From Selaginella tamariscina (lineage: Eukaryota; Streptophyta; Lycopodiopsida; Selaginellales; Selaginellaceae): DNA of 64,000 nucleotides. The stretch spans positions 654,330 to 718,329 of the forward strand of contig PUQB01000058.1 in the NCBI GenBank assembly GCA_003024785.1, read 5' to 3'. The notes under the pieces are model-generated. The model made no database searches and was not told the origin of the DNA. It was given only the letters and a program-made list of their open reading frames with translations. Position 1 is the first letter of the stretch. Every line of letters begins with the position of its first letter. This document shows, piece after piece, positions 1-13,600 of this stretch. The position numbers and the translations under genes are program-made.

Positions 1-1560
1 AAGAGTCACATTTGATATGATTGTGAGTCAACAATCCATACCAAAAATAACATCAAAAGTTTGACACTTGCAAAGATTAAAACTCAAGCTCACAACCGTC
101 TACATGAATAAATATGTCAGTCTCATCCTGTGAAAAACATGAATGTGTTCATTCTCATAAAAAATGAAGATTAATTCTATTGCATAGCACAAATGAAAAT
201 GGCAACGTATAGCAATAAATTGAGAAATATAAGACAAAAACGAGCATGTATTAACTAACACTAAAAGAAAAATAAAACATGTTATGTTATCAAATTAAAG
301 TTGAAAATTAAAGACCGAATGAATTAATGCCAAGTGAACCTCTTGATGATACTCTTAAAAGAAAGATGAAAGGGTCACCAACTTATTCACATGAGAACCC
401 TCCTTTACTTATGCAATTCTTTATTTTTTTTAAAAATCCACTACATCAAGACCTTCCACTACAACAATGCCAACTAGACACCTTCACCATGGAATGGAGG
501 ATGTCAATCGGAGAAACGTTGACAGTGCTGATACATGTGTCAAATTACATCACACGCTCAACAATGGACTACACACATAGGTAGCAACAGCATCAACCTC
601 CATCAGAGTAGGACCATCCCCAACGTGAAGTGGAATTATAACATGTGAATGTCTCATATTGTTGTGCTAGCCGCAGAGCATCATTATGGATCACTAGATC
701 CAGTGCATACACAAGCCCCACAAGGTCTTGACGAAGTGCTGGTTACAACATACCTCACTTGATGCGCTCTAACATATTAGGCTTGACATGAAGTAAAAGG
801 CTTTAAAAGCAAACACTAAACTACATCACTAACTCAAATAACTCTTGATGAATACAATGCAATTGTTGGAAAGCATCGTCATAGTCATCTGCCCAAATGT
901 GTGTTTGAAGACTGCTAAAAGAGTATTCCAATCATCACAAGTTGTTGTGTTCAAACCATTGTACTACTACAACGCCATCTTTTAAAAACAAGTAAAAAAT
1001 TTGCACAAACACCAAACATTGTCTTAAGAATAATATGTGTGACCACTGTAAAGTGATCAAACCAATGATACACATCATTCTCAAGACTTCCACACAGAAG
1101 AAATTTGGCTAGACTTGAGGATTCGTAGTAGGAGCATGAGGAGTAGCACCTTGTGTTATACAATCAATTGAGTCTAATTATTCAACTGCACTTGAATAAC
1201 ATCTAACAATTGCATGAGTAGTTTCTCCACATAAAGGATTCGCTTGTTGCGTAGCCATGAATGAAAAAAAGAGAGTAAATCTACAAGAACAAAATAAATC
1301 TGAACAATGGAAAAGTTAAATAAGATTTATATAAAAAAAGACACAAATCCGAACATTATGTAGGAACAATTAAAGGTGCCCCTCACCTCCACCAATATGA
1401 AAGTTCTAAATACAGAAATGTATATATTATATTAGCTTGAAACCCTATTATTTCTGTATTATATATATACAAGAGCGAGTGATCCATATTAAAACTAATT
1501 AAACAATATACAAGAGTGAGTGGACCATATTTAAACTAATTGGACATGTATCAAAATCCT
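1..1560. other. AT-rich stretch without a recognisable gene
   Basis: No frame stays open long enough, or looks like a known family clearly enough, to be called a gene. A short minus-strand frame at 951-1163 contains a Leu/Trp-rich stretch (GSLENDVYHWFDHF) that loosely resembles the hydrophobic core of a retrotransposon gag. The similarity is too weak for a call. The most likely content is old transposon debris. Confidence 0.4.
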
Positions 1561-1814
1561 ATTATATTAATAATAAGTTGTAGCCGTTACGAGACGTAAT
1601 ATAATAATTAGTTTTTAGGATACTTATTCATGCTTATTAAATAGTGCAACTTTATTTTTTTTTAAATAATAATTACAATAATTGATTTTCACAAATTAAA
1701 AATCTTAAGACAACATTATTTTATATATAATATAATACGTTATACTCAATTAATTTAATTTAAAATTATATGATAATTAAATTAACTAATTAATTAATGT
1801 ATATATTTAGTTAT

Positions 1815-2417
1815 TTACTTTAATAATAAATTAGCCCCTTCTTGTGAACGTGAGGTACGATTAATCTTATTCTTAAACGCTTTGATCTTTACACCTGGAT
1901 TCAAGCAGAAAGACTTCCGCTTGTCATCCAAGGTGACCACGCGCTTCATATCCCACTCCAACCGTGACAGATCGTTGGTTCTCTTGCCGCTTACCAGCGT
2001 GCACAACTCCTTGTACAGCCTGTGTGCGATTAACTTGCCTTGTGGATGGAGGTTATCCAAGATGGTGTCTGCATATTTCTTGATCCCGCTTGTAAACACC
2101 ACAATCTGGTAAACCCCGGCCATTTGCTGGAGAAAATCGTCCACTCCCGGCCTCTTGGCCATCCGAGCAAGCGGAATAACCATTGTTTTGGCGCCGGACA
2201 GATTCAAAATGAGCTTATCCGATGTGCAAGAGAAGACTGTCCATGTCCAGGACAAGTGTGAGTTTACATCTGTGTTGAGGCGGCAGCAGGCTGGACGTGG
2301 GATCGGAATACCTTGTGTCCATTGTTCAGCCACAACGAAATCCCAGTGTGGAGTGCTACTCATTTCTTCTTCTTCGTCGTCGTCATCCTCCGCGCGAGCC
2401 TCTGCCTTGCGCTTCAT
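1815..2417 (-). pseudogene. TIM50-like / FCP1-homology (NIF) domain remnant, copy 1
   Basis: TIM50 proteins are presequence receptors of the mitochondrial TIM23 import channel and carry a phosphatase-like NIF/FCP1 fold. The frame begins with an acidic stretch (DDDDEEEE). It then carries RPGVDDFLQQMAGVYQIVVF, a family-like YADTILDNLHPQGKLI segment, KRTNDLSRLEWDMKRVVTLD and a CLNPG end. The expected hhhDxD motif is present (TLVLDMDSLLLH, near 2225-2265) but in a different frame from the RPGVDDFL part, so at least one frameshift or unrecognised intron separates them. The C-terminus is shorter than in the copy at 6833 and ends on unrelated residues. Domain assignment is firm; loss of function is inferred. 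Confidence 0.7.
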
Positions 2418-2439
2418 CCGTTAACTTAACACACACAAT

Positions 2440-2456
2440 AAAATATATATATATAA

Positions 2457-2498
<42 letters not shown>

Positions 2499-2515
2499 TT
2501 TATTATTTATATATA
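2440..2515. repeat. (TA)n microsatellite
   Basis: A long, slightly interrupted TA run lies between the TIM50-like remnant and the 3' end of the AUX/LAX gene. The matching place in unit 2 (about 25318-25330) has only a few TA repeats, so the tract has changed length since duplication. Confidence 0.9.
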
Positions 2516-2560
2516 TGTGATTTTCCTGCGTCACTTCCGTGAAAAGGGAGAATGAAACAC

Positions 2561-3024
2561 TTAACAATTATAACATTTGGGGAAAAGCTTGAAGTTTTTC
2601 AGCTTGAGAAGAATATCCACATCAGCCCATATACCCAGACCACATTCTACAATGAGAACCCACAGTATGACAGCTAGATTAATACTAAAATCCGCTACCC
2701 AGCCCAGTCTTGTTAAAGGCTGTGAATGCTTCCGTTCGTGTGGTGACCAAAACACTGTACAATAAGCCATGCAAGGTATGATGAAGAAGTTCCAAGTTAG
2801 CACAGCAGCCTCAATTAGTTTGTTAAGAACACCAAAATATGGGAATGCTAGTGCTGTTGCCCATATCACCATGAACACCGGTAACCTGGACAATGTTCGC
2901 TTTGTATAGCTCGGCGACTCATGTATATGCAGGAGCTTCTCCCACATTGTATATGCAGCAAGTGAAAACATCCCAAAGTTGATGAACTGCAAATGCAAGC
3001 ATGTAATACATTGTGTGTGTGTGC

Positions 3025-3075
<51 letters not shown>

Positions 3076-4284
3076 CTACCAGGCGAATAAGGATGAGGAC
3101 CACTGCAGTATCTCTAAACTTGGAACGTGGAAGCACTTGAAATGCATTTGATACTGTGAGCAGTTTGTCTCCGAACACCTGGTTCATACTTATGCCTGGA
3201 ACCAGGACAATGACAAGCATGTAGAGTGTGAAATAGGCATATGCCATGGAAAATTCTTGAGGCTTCCACATTGCATCCATAATTTCACTAGAAGAAAATG
3301 GTTATGTATAAAGGCAAACACCCATAGATGTGCTTACACTGGAATGGGGACAGTTCCAAGATGTATAATCTGAGAAAAACCAGTAAAATATTCATGGTAG
3401 CTGCGAGGAGCTGAATGCCTCACATCTGGAGCCTAATATTCAATAACACAATATCCATAACTTATATGTGAGTGTTATAAACCGGTTATGCTTGCCTTAT
3501 CCAGAATTAACGTTGCTACTGTTAAGTAACTAGAGACAAAGATGCTTGCGACAACTCCAATGAACGACCAAATCATGTAGTTGTGAGCACTGGGCATAAA
3601 GATTGACAAAGAGAAGATTGCACCAAGAACACATGTCCACGTCCTCTTGTCAAGTTTCTTATTAATGATATACACAACGCTGCATTTAACATTATTAATA
3701 ACATTATCCCATGGTAAATTTAAAACACACACACACACACACACGTACTTGCCACACGCAGTTATCGGTCCAATTGAAATGTACGACACAAAGCATAAGT
3801 TAAATATTAGTGAGACTGCTTTCCATCTTGCACCCAGGAGTCCACCAATGACTTCATGAAGCTGTATCAATATTATAAAATATGCTTTAACTAATATAAT
3901 AAATGAATGACGTATTCATATCTTTCATGACGAATTCACCTGAACTGTGGGGTGCTGCCGCTGTAGATCACGAGGATTACCGTTAAGCTGGATTGTTTGT
4001 CTCTTATGTTTGAGGTAAAGAGCGTTGATCACACACTGAGTCCACACTCCAATGGCAGCCTGAAGTAAGCAGAAAATGATAGCCGAGGGCAATCCTAGCT
4101 GAGCAATTGCTTGAGGCAAAACAAGAATCCGGGCAGCTAACTGAAAACCAAGGTATACAATTTGCAATAAACGGAATATACAAACCTGAGCCGATGCAAT
4201 GTTTAGCCAGGCATCGAATGTGGAGCCTCCATACCATACTACACGGAGAAGAAACTCATGCCAAGTCTTTGTGCTCATCTTCAC
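2561..4284 (-). CDS. AUX1/LAX-type auxin influx carrier-like protein (7 exons)
   Basis: AUX1/LAX proteins are plasma-membrane amino acid/auxin permease (AAAP) family H+ symporters that import auxin. Exons on the minus strand: 4284-4186, 4140-3940, 3861-3749, 3679-3496, 3432-3338, 3287-3080, 2986-2561. They total 1326 nt, an unbroken frame of 441 codons plus stop. Family landmarks in order: WYGGSTFDAW, ASAQ, LDKRTWTCVLG, PSAHNYMIWSFIG, YHEYFTGFSQI, EIMDAMWKPQ, FGDKLLTVSNAF, FRDTAVVLILI, MWEKLL, LSRLPVFMVIW, and the end FPKCYNC (cf. FAKCYQC in AUX1). The N-terminus before the first helix is about 15 residues against roughly 45 in angiosperm AUX1, so an upstream exon may be missing. Introns are 45-93 bp. 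Intron 1 (4141-4185) is in frame and stop-free; intron 4 (3433-3495) starts with GC. Sequence is well diverged from seed-plant AUX1, so transport of auxin itself is inferred. Confidence 0.85.
3013..3073. repeat. (GT)n(GA)n compound microsatellite in intron 6
   Basis: A compound GT/GA tract fills most of the last AUX/LAX intron (2987-3079, 93 bp). The homologous intron of the second copy (25793-25859, 67 bp) has a much shorter tract, which accounts for the length difference. Another CA run sits in intron 3 (about 3723-3744). Confidence 0.9.
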
Positions 4285-6261
<1,977 letters not shown>

Positions 6262-6832
6262 TGTTTGAACTTCACGTTTTAGGTATGTTTAAACATTATA
6301 TTAAGCTTTTAAATTTCTCCCCTGAAAATTTCCAAAATTTAAAGTTATATATTTAATATATGCCTCGTGCAAACAAATATTAAATGTATTTAAGATATAT
6401 ATATATATATATATATATAGTGTTGTTAAATTCTGTGAAATTACAAATTTAATTATACATATTCTCTTATAAACTCTACATATTGTCTTGTAAACTACAC
6501 ATACACCGGGAGAGAGAGAGAGAGGAATTTGAAACCATAGTATATAATCACTTAGATGAAAATAATAAAAATAATTTTGTATAAATAAAACAGTTCTGAG
6601 ATTATAAGTAAAAATTAGGTTTAATTAAGACGTGATATATAATTAGTTTTTAGAAGTGTAGTGCAACTTTATTTAAATTTTTTTAATTACAATAATCAAT
6701 TTTCACAAATTAAAAATCTTAAAATCAACATATTTTTATACATAATATAATACATTATATTCAGTTAATTTAATTTTAAATTATATAACAACTAAATTAA
6801 CATTAAATTAATTAATGTATTTATTTAATTAT
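6262..6832. other. AT-rich intergenic DNA between RUVBL2-like and TIM50-like remnants
   Basis: No coding signal. Contains a TA run near 6397-6419 and a GA run near 6510-6524. The whole stretch is homologous to about 62640-63175 in unit 3 and, in its last 200 bp, to 1600-1815 upstream of TIM50 copy 1. Confidence 0.6.
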
Positions 6833-7178
6833 TTAGTATAGCCCCTTCCACTTCGTCACGTTATCACATAAGTAATTTGTGAACGTGACATGAACCTTTC
6901 TTACATCCTCGGCATTAGCAAGGTCTAATAAATAGCTAGTTATTTTGTTAATCTCATCATAGCTATGATTAATTTTATTCTTAAACGCTCTAATCTTTAC
7001 ACAATTACCTGGATTCAAGCAGAAGATTTCCGCTTGTCATCCAAGATGACCACCAGCTTCATATCCCGCTCCAGCCAAGACAGATCCTTGGGTCTCTTGC
7101 CGTTTACCAGTGTGCACGACTCCCTGCGATTAACTTGCCTTGTGGATCCAGCTTATCCAAGATGGTGTTTGCATATTA
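6833..7178 (-). pseudogene. TIM50-like NIF domain remnant, copy 2 (C-terminal part)
   Basis: Only the C-terminal half of the domain is present, broken by small deletions. Recognisable pieces: KLDPQGKLIA, ERDMKLVVILDDKRKS, NPGNCVKIRAFKNKI, and a tail YLLDLANAEDVRKV that is missing from copy 1 and fits the family C-terminus. Homology stops at about 7178, where tandem non-coding repeats begin. The N-terminal half corresponding to this break begins at about 25030, in unit 2. Confidence 0.65.
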
Positions 7179-7189
7179 CTTACACAAGA

Positions 7190-7390
7190 GTCCTGAACTT
7201 TGAAACTACACCAGAAGTATACATTTCCAACGTACATTTATGTTTCAACATAATTTAGAAATGTACACTGTATGTCAAATATAGTAATGTTGGACTTTGA
7301 AACTACACCAGAAGTATACATTTCCAACATGCATTTATGTTTCAACATAATTTAAAAATGTACACTGTATGTCAAATATAGTAATGTTTT
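7190..7390. repeat. Tandem duplication, two units of about 100 bp
   Basis: The segment beginning CTTTGAAACTACACCAGAAG is repeated twice (starting near 7198 and 7294), each followed by a CATTTATGTTTCAACATAAT block and a TGTATGTCAAATATAG block. Unit 3 has only a short single version near 63486-63520, so the duplication occurred in unit 1 after the copies separated, or was lost in unit 3. Confidence 0.85.
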
Positions 7391-8150
7391 AGCATCATAT
7401 TGTGTGTGTTGTTTTTTCAACATGTATATTTAACACATGTATATTTTAACTATATATTTTTGTTGTTATTTGTATCTTGCACGACAGTTGTTTCACTAAT
7501 CATAATTAAATTTAATATTAAAATCCTAATCCTGTATCTAAACTCCATAGGGTATATATATATATATATAATCATCAAATGCATTTAAAGGTAACATATA
7601 AACATTTGCACTTCCCTCTCTCGTACATTCATATCTTAGCATTCAAACTGTGCAACTTTAGGATTGTCTCTTCTTCTTGTTATAATGGTCATATAACTTA
7701 TTCTTGTCCTTTCTCATTTACATAAGCTACACTTGCCTATCCTCTACATAAACTTTCAAAACTCTAGCATACCAAACTCCATCCCCTTAACCTTTGCTGG
7801 CATGTCATCCTTTTCCTTCAGATACTTCTTTTTTCTTTTGCTTATTCCCCTTTTCTTTTCGGTAAAGATTTTCTTCCTTCGTAGTCTTTTCTTCTATGCT
7901 CCTACCCTTATTCTCTCCACAATAGGATATCCTATGCTCTTAATATTTTACATTTAACACTTTTGTATAGAGATGAGAGGAGGCAAGAAATTAGGTTAAA
8001 AGTAACGTTATTGAATTGCATCATGACATTCTAGTCGATTTAGGACATTATGTGGTATTGAAGAGTAGAACACCTTACTTTCCTAATAGGTTGGCAGTGG
8101 CAAGGATTGGTTTATCTCCCGTTTGGCTCTTGGTCAATGACATGATTGAG
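7391..8150. other. Non-coding tail of the repeat unit with an inverted end
   Basis: 7391-7800 is colinear with about 63520-63890. The last part, about 8041-8155, instead matches the reverse complement of about 63891-64000 (for example GGTATTGAAGAGTAGAAC here against its complement at the window end). One of the two copies has therefore suffered a small inversion. The element C LTR starts at the far edge. Confidence 0.6.
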
Positions 8151-8614
8151 GTACGTGGTGAGAATTAAGGGTAGTTAGGGCAAAGGAGAAAGGGTCTCTA
8201 TAAGAAGTTCTAACAGGAGAAAGGGTCTTCACAAGAAGTTCTAACAGGAGAAAGGGTCTTCACAAGAAGTTCTAATAGGAGAAAGGGTCTCCACAAGAAG
8301 TTCTAATAGAAGAAAGGGTATTCACAAGAAGTTGCAACAGGAGAAAGAGTCTACATGCTTTGTTTTCTTGTATTCATGTTAGAAATGAAGGTGCGTCTTG
8401 TGTGTGTGATATGTATACTTTCAATGAATGGATCTAACAAGGCAATAATCAAAATCCATTCTTGCGCTTAACTTCGAAGACCAGTCATTGAGCATTAGGA
8501 GAAGGTGATTTGATATATTATTGAGAGTTGATATAAGGAAAGTGTATAGCCTTTTTTGACAGTTTGAGAGAAAGGAAACATTAAATAAGAAAAGGTGAGT
8601 TTTCTTATTTAACA
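8150..8614 (+). repeat. 5' LTR of element C (truncated at its left end)
   Basis: Matches the 3' LTR from the ACGTGGTGAGA block to the terminal TTTAACA. The first 160-200 bp present in the 3' LTR (from 15834) are missing. It also holds about 100 bp (8411-8500) absent from the 3' LTR and an expanded 31-bp minisatellite. Confidence 0.7.
8185..8345 (+). repeat. 31-bp minisatellite inside the LTR, about 5 units
   Basis: Units read AGGAGAAAGGGTCTTCACAA followed by GAAGTTCTAAC, with a few substitutions. The homologous stretch of the 3' LTR (about 16042-16085) has one full and one partial unit, so the array expanded (or contracted) after insertion. Confidence 0.9.
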
Positions 8615-8639
8615 TTTGGCGACCACGGAGGGATTTTGC

Positions 8640-10370
8640 CATTGCAGTGTTAGCATTCATTAAGAAGAGATGTTAAAGTGATCAATTGATCAAAACTTCG
8701 TGATGAAAATGGCTCAGAAGGTGTAAAGCTGGATGTGTATAGGAGAAGAAATGAATGGAACCTTGAAAGAATCATTGTCCTGATCCAGCATTAGTTGATT
8801 AGAGGAATCAAAGGCATGCCAATAGAGTGGCTCCCCAACAGAAACCTGAATTTAATGAGAATAAACATTAAAATATCCTTGAGAAGATAATAGAGGATAT
8901 TTCAGAAACAATACAGAAATCTAAGGCTGATCTAGAGAATTGAAGACAATATTAAACAGTTGGTTTAGAGGAGACTATGAGAGGAAGGGAAGGAGTGCCT
9001 ATTCACATATTGAGATTACAAGGAGAAGGATCTCCTGAGAACTCCCTAAGAGGAAGGGAAAAGTGTAAGAGGAAGTACACCAGAGTAAAGGATTATTTCA
9101 AATATGACACTTTTCCTCGGAATGTTTGGGGTTACGGTGATGTATCCCACATTCTCAGCAGGAAAGAGAATCCAAAAAGACATTTACAATAGTTTGAAGA
9201 GGTAAAAACTGTATAAAGTGGTGGATACAAAAAAGCTGCTTATATTTCCACATACATTGAAAAGAAATGCCTCTGATTGATATTATGATCTTGAAAAAGA
9301 AGTCAGAAGATTATCAGAAGGTTATTGATGCTTTTAAAGAATATTTTAGAAAGGAGGAATTGCCTAAGGAACATTTACAGAAGTTAAGAACCATCCTTCA
9401 AGCAAAACATAAAAGATACATGAATAACACACCATTTTAAGAAACATGAGAAAAAGTGTAACATATGTAAAGATGGATGCCTTATTGCAATGGTATAAGC
9501 AAGGGTTGCTAAAAATATAGAGATTTAGCACTCACTATCAATGAAAAGGATAAAGAGGATCTTATTGCTCAATTAAAATAATAAAGGAAAAGAAAGTAGA
9601 TAAAAAGATTATAAAGGAAAGTTGAAAGTAATAGAAGAAAGGAAGAATCCGATGAAGAGGAAAAGAAAAGTTGATGTAATAAAGGTTCATAATATTTAAT
9701 AAATGAGAAAGCATGGCTTAAAATGATGAAAACTTTAAAGGGAATGACAGTTAAGGAGAGATAAAGGCAAAGGTATGGTGCACTAAATGTAATAATTGGC
9801 CATACAGTGGAGGAATGTAGGCTGCAACTGCCTACATGCCAAATATGCGGAAAGGAAGGACATGTAGCCGAAACTAAACATTTCCTGAATCAGAATGTGG
9901 CGTATAGAGAGAGAAAGGAGAATGGATGAACGTCCACCTCCTAGAAGGTTCCCACCTAATAGGAATCGTGGGAATGATAGGAATGATAATGCTATTCCTT
10001 ATGAGAACAATATATATAGCAGAAGGAATGAAGTTCCTTATCAGAATAGGAACAATGGATATTATGAGAGAAGGAATGATGTTCCTTATGAAAATAGAGA
10101 GGAATGTATTATAGAGAAAGAAATGGTCCATATAATGGATGACAAAGGATAGATCCTATAGAAAAAATGATAAATAATATAGAGGAGATGAAAGACCTTA
10201 TCAAAATTAAACAGGTATAAATGATCAATATAATAGACAAGTGATAAACAAGGACCACAGGGTAGAATTTTCTTCTCAAGTTTGTTATACATGTGGTGAA
10301 ACAAGACATCTCTTTAGGGAATGTCCTAAGCGAAATGGACAACCTCCTACTTCTACTAGATGAGTAATGT
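8640..10370 (+). pseudogene. Decayed gag region of element C
   Basis: Short frames separated by stops. Near 9770-9880 a sequence reads GHTVEECRLQLPTCQICGKEGH, with Cys/His spacing of zinc knuckles. At 10288-10330 a canonical CX2CX4HX4C knuckle reads CYTCGETRHLFREC. Between them is an Arg/Asn-rich stretch (9895-10152: repeated RRND/VPYENR units) typical of nucleocapsid regions. Gag would package the element RNA. Confidence 0.65.
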
Positions 10371-10839
10371 GTAGCCTACAACACGGCTAATTCAAATAGA
10401 GGAGGGAAAAGATGAGTATCCACCGGTTACAAGGGCAATTATAGCTCTTCAAAGGAGTGAGAAGGAATATTCTTGTTATGGAGAAAGAGAGATAAATAAT
10501 ATTCCTAACAAGAAGGTGGGCTTGTTACAAGAAAATGTAAATGAACAGAAGCAAAATCCTGACTAAAAAGGTCAGACAAATAACAAATCAGATGGTATAG
10601 ACAAAGGTGCTATAAACAAAGATAAACAAGGTCTTTCATTTTTACCATTACATGATAAGACAATGGATTCGATGTATCACCAAGCTATAAGTTAGGAGTA
10701 AAAGTTACGTTTGGACAGTTGATACAGGTAGCTCCTTACATAAGAAATTAGATCTTGAATGCATTAAGTCTAATTCAACAAACATCACCTTTGAATGAAT
10801 ATCATAGGCTAAGACTATCTTAGGTGATTTATAAAGTAT

Positions 10840-11430
10840 TATGCTGAGATCGCAAAGACTTTAACATATTTACTTAAGGCGGATGTACCATATGATTGGA
10901 CATTAGAGTGTCAAGAGGCATTTGACCAACTTCGGAAGGCTCTTACTAAGGCTCCAATATTGGTTAGTCCTAAGTGGGATCGAGAATTCCATGTATAAGT
11001 AAATGCCTCTAATATTGCTATAAGAGCCATCCTTACACAAATGTAGAAGGATGGAAAGGATCGTTCTATTTATTATGCTAGTCGCATGTTAACACATGTG
11101 GAAGTAAATTACACTACTACAGAGAAGGAAGCATTGGGGATGGTATATGCTATTTATAAGTTTAGACACTACCTTTTGGCTTATGAAGTTAAAATTTTTG
11201 TGGATCATTTACTATATTTACTTAATAAACCTATACTTATAGGAAGGTTAGCCAGGTGGTTTTTAGTTCTGCAGGAATATAATTTTGAAATAATTCATAA
11301 ACCAAGAAGGTAGCATGAATAGGCTGACCACTTAAGTCGCATTAAAATAGGTGAAGTTCCTATCTGCACTATGGATGACTTCCCTAACACAAGTTTATTT
11401 CGTGTAGGTGTTCCATTAAGGTGATTAGAT
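10840..11430 (+). pseudogene. Decayed RT C-terminus / RNase H of element C
   Basis: In one frame with a few stops: W-TLECQEAFDQLRKALTKAP, then the RNase H region SIYYASRMLTHVEVNYTTTEKEAL, FRHYLLAYEVKIFVDH, and NFEIIHKPRR...ADHLSRI. These are standard Ty3/gypsy landmarks. The upstream RT palm with its YxDD box is not detectable. Confidence 0.75.
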
Positions 11431-11443
11431 CATATAACACAAT

Positions 11444-12381
11444 TGTCAGAGTTTTTACCTAGTGCCACAAAGGCGGCTTGCCAGGTGCCAATCCTAGAAT
11501 CCCCTCTCTAGAAACCCCACAGAATCTGGTAAAGTAACCCATATTAGGAACCCAACCCTTAGGAACTTGTTGACCACGTTAACGAATGAGGCTCACTTTG
11601 TGAATCAGAATACGCAGACCAGCCGAGCTACATGTATCGTTCCTAGCTTAGTGTGGTTGAGGCGGCCGGAGCAAGGCCTCAACCACTAGTTCTACGGAAG
11701 GTGAACTCGAGCAATGCCTTTGAGCTTGCGAGTAGGTTTTTAAACCAAGGAATTTGACTAACTCCTTGGAAGCGACATACCCTGTCACCAAAAGGTGAGA
11801 AAATAATAAGGAACTAACCCAATGTGGGGACGTACCCCTGTCGTGTGAAAAGTTTGGGTGATACAACAGAGGGTTGCGCCTTGATGACACAAAGCTTACC
11901 GGTAGAGAGTTAACAAACTCTCTTTTGAACGAGGAAGCCTCATACACATACTTTACCTTATTTATGTGACAGGCCCCCCCTGTTTTCCTAAATGAGTAAG
12001 TGGGCTGGCATTTCCGTGCCCTTAAGAAAATGAGATGTCCTAACCTAACCCTAAACTTAACCCCTAGGGGGGTATTAGGGCGTGGGGTTAGGGAAACCCT
12101 AGGTTTAGGTCAACCCTAGGGTGTCCCTAACCCTTTTTTGACAAGCTATGCTTTTTAATGGAAAACCTATCTTGGAACGTCAAATTGGAAGAGAATTTTC
12201 TAGAAGGTAAGTCTTAGAGTTTCTTGTAAATACCTAATGACACCCGATCGGACCATCACTAGATACCCAAGTGCACTAAGTGGGCCTGTTCCTATTAAAT
12301 CTAGGGTTCGTCACACAATTCGGTAGGTAACAACAGTCAAACTCGAAAGTAAAGGGTTGAATCATAGTAAAAACTATGACA
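11444..12381 (-). mobile_element. Solo LTR of the chromovirus A family
   Basis: 938 bp, reverse complement of the LTR at 31590-32550, running from TGTCAGAG to CTATGACA (TG...CA ends). Flanked by a perfect 5-bp target-site duplication ACAAT at 11439-11443 and 12382-12386. No internal sequence remains, as expected after LTR-LTR recombination. Includes the poly-C (poly-G on its own strand) tract and TATA-like TTATTTATGTG near 11948-11980. It sits between RNase H and integrase of element C, so it inserted after C. Confidence 0.93.
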
Positions 12382-12386
12382 ACAAT

Positions 12387-13600
12387 ATCTAATCATTGGA
12401 ACAGTACTGCCTATTTTATAGGATAACAGATGAAAGGAAGTTATTTATCGTGAGGACACGACACTTTTCTCTCATGGGAGGAAAGTTATATAAATTGGGA
12501 TCCATTTGCAAAGGAAATAACATGAAGGAAAATCCTTCAAGCAGGATTATGGTGGCCTACCTTATGGAGAGATGTAGGTAGCTATCGTAAGGTATGTGAT
12601 AAATGCCAACGTGCGCAATTGCCCCTAAAAAAACAAATATAACCTTATAATCCAGTTCTCCCACTAATCTTTCCAGAAATGGGGAATAGACTTTATAGGA
12701 CCAGTTAATCCTGTGAATTCAAAAAGGAATCAATATATATTAGTTTTAATGGATTATATGACTAAATGGGTAAAGGTAGAACCTATGAGAAGGGTTGCTG
12801 CGTATAATACAGCAAAGGTTATATATAATACTATAATAGTACGTTATGGTATTCCTAAGGAAATTGTGAGTGATAGAGGAAAGCATTTCGTTAATGAAAT
12901 AATAGAAATGCTCATGAAGGAGTTGTGATAAAACATAAAAAGTCCACACCATATTACTCATAATGTAATGGACATGCTGAGTCTACAAACAAAGTCGTTA
13001 AAAATGTCTTAAGGAAGGTGGTTTAAGAAAATAGAAATGATTGGGATGAAAGGTTACCATAAGTTTTATGGGCTTATAGGACAGCTTATAAAGTGACTAC
13101 AAGCATGACATCTTTTAAGCTCGCATATGGATTAGAGGCCATAACTCTAATGGAGTATATTGTGCCGTCCTTATGAATGGTTGTTCAATATAATATGGAG
13201 AGAAGGAATCTCTAGCAACTCATTTAATAAAGTTAGAGAAGTTGGATGAGTTAAGAATGCACGCCTTATGGACAATACTAGCGATTCAAAGGAGGAGAAA
13301 GGCTTGGCTAGATAGGAAGAGATGGGGAAAGGAGATAAAGGAAGGAGATTTTGTCTTTTGGTATAAAAGAAAGGTGGGTGAAATGAGTCAAAAACTTAAT
13401 TTGAATTGAATAGGCCCTTTTCCGGTTAAATTTGTAAAGAAAGGAGTGGTAGAGTTGGAAATGTTGGAAGGAGAGAACATTGAGGGGATGGTGAATATTA
13501 ATAAAGTAAGGAAGTACGTTGAGGGAAACAGTTTTTATATTGATTTGAAGAGTACTCTACAGTGCACAAGAAATGAGGTAATAGATCTAGGGTTTCACAG
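12387..13600 (+). pseudogene. Decayed integrase of element C
   Basis: After the solo LTR the pol region resumes. Landmarks: a zinc-binding end (WWPTLWRDVG..., CDKCQRAQLP, near 12550-12620) and the catalytic core start WGIDFIGPVNP (near 12678). It continues with YILVLMDYMTKWVKVEPM and IVSDRGKHFVNEI. It then decays through a part matching the integrase C-terminal region (13320-13560). Several stops and at least two frame changes make it non-functional. Confidence 0.75.

Noticed and set aside
951..1163. Possible gag-like frame on the minus strand
   Set aside because: Only a short hydrophobic/Trp stretch resembles gag; no knuckle, LTR or second domain nearby.
2040..2424. Plus-strand frames over the TIM50-like remnant (1882-2112, 2040-2261, 2155-2424)
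   Set aside because: They are antisense shadows of the minus-strand domain, which carries the recognisable motifs.
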